Assembly: GCA_016210425.1 (NCBI GenBank)
Contig: JACQUE010000178.1
Span: forward strand, 1 to 5,506
Length of the DNA: 5,506 bases
Reading direction: 5' to 3'
Origin: Chloroflexota bacterium
Lineage (GTDB): Bacteria > Chloroflexota > Dehalococcoidia > JACQUE01
Below the pieces are notes generated by a model that searched no databases, was not told the DNA's origin, and worked only from the letters and a program-made list of their open reading frames with translations. Of the stretch, positions 5,144 to 5,506 are shown piece after piece; positions within the stretch are counted from its first letter, which is position 1; each line of letters begins with the position of its first letter. A program made the translations under genes and the position numbers.

Positions 5144-5497
5144 GTGCCACGGGTAAAGGGAGGCGTTACCACTCGCCGACGCCACAATAAGGTCTTGGGG
5201 ATCACGAAGGGCCACCGCGGGTCGAGCCATCTGCTCTTTCGCCGTGCCCACGAGTCGATGCTTCATGCCCTGAGCTACTCCTACCGCCATCGGAAGGAGC
5301 GCAAGGCGCAGTTCCGGCAGCTATGGATCGCCCGCATCAACGCCGCCGCCCGGCTTGAAGGTCTCTCTTACAGCAGGTTCATGGACGGCCTGAAGAAGGC
5401 CGGCGTGGAGATGGACCGCAAGGTGCTGGCGGATATCGCCCTCAAGGACAGCAACGCCTTCGCGAAGCTGGCTGGTCTGGCGAAGGGAACGCAGTAG
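5144..5497 (+). CDS. rplT: 50S ribosomal protein bL20
   Basis: A 117-residue 23S rRNA-binding protein needed early in 50S assembly; length and sequence are complete. The basic N-terminal arm PRVKGGVTTRRRHNKVL and the GHRGSSHLLFRRAHE region precede the L20 signature KAQFRQLWIARINAAAR (54-70). The globular end contains LSYSRFMDGLKKAGVEMDRKVLADIA. The GTG start at 5144 has GAGGAG (5131-5136) 7 nt upstream, and the gap from rpmI is 21 nt. In other bacteria bL20 represses its own operon by binding a leader or rpmI mRNA; I see no clear matching structure here. The last nine bases of the window hold nothing identifiable. Confidence 0.97.
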   Translation: MPRVKGGVTTRRRHNKVLGITKGHRGSSHLLFRRAHESMLHALSYSYRHRKERKAQFRQLWIARINAAARLEGLSYSRFMDGLKKAGVEMDRKVLADIALKDSNAFAKLAGLAKGTQ

Positions 5498-5506
5498 CCC
5501 GCAGGC

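Overview
The window is a gene-dense piece of a bacterial chromosome, moderately GC-rich, with no mobile elements, CRISPR, tRNA or rRNA visible. A Chloroflexota-type organism, perhaps Dehalococcoidia-like, is my best guess. This rests on the Thr/Pro-linker lipoprotein, a short Trm112 protein of archaeal or Chloroflexota style, and the RPH-type PEP-utilising enzyme. It is an inference from style, not from a search.

Layout. (1) Positions 1-1376 (+) hold the C-terminal half of a PEP-utilising phosphotransferase with a terminal phosphohistidine domain. (2) A 164-bp spacer carries a good sigma70-type promoter and leads into a 60-residue Trm112-family zinc protein (1541-1723). (3) A LysM lipoprotein (1780-2112) and a small two-helix membrane protein (2134-2382) follow on the same strand. 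(4) On the minus strand, a tight folP-folK-PTPS/QueD operon runs from 4206 down to 2379. Its last stop codon overlaps the stop of the membrane protein tail to tail. (5) A divergent promoter region (about 4207-4369) separates it from the classical infC-rpmI-rplT operon (4370-5497, +).

How the genes work together. FolK and FolP catalyse consecutive steps of folate synthesis: pterin pyrophosphorylation, then condensation with p-aminobenzoate. The third gene of that operon is a PTPS-fold enzyme with a Cys-Glu-x-x-His-Gly-His active-site motif. This carries both the QueD cysteine and the glutamate of PTPS-III enzymes, so it could supply the pterin for FolK (in place of FolB), the queuosine precursor, or both. 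The infC operon encodes IF3 and ribosomal proteins bL35 and bL20.

Most notable points. infC has no in-frame ATG, GTG or TTG that can account for its conserved N-terminus, so it must start at a rare AUC (or AUA) codon preceded by a strong Shine-Dalgarno sequence. The naive GTG start at 4454 removes about 28 conserved residues. A four-codon ORF whose AUG sits almost at the predicted 5' end of the infC mRNA may be a leaderless upstream ORF. I found no convincing wholly new system; these points are refinements of known families.
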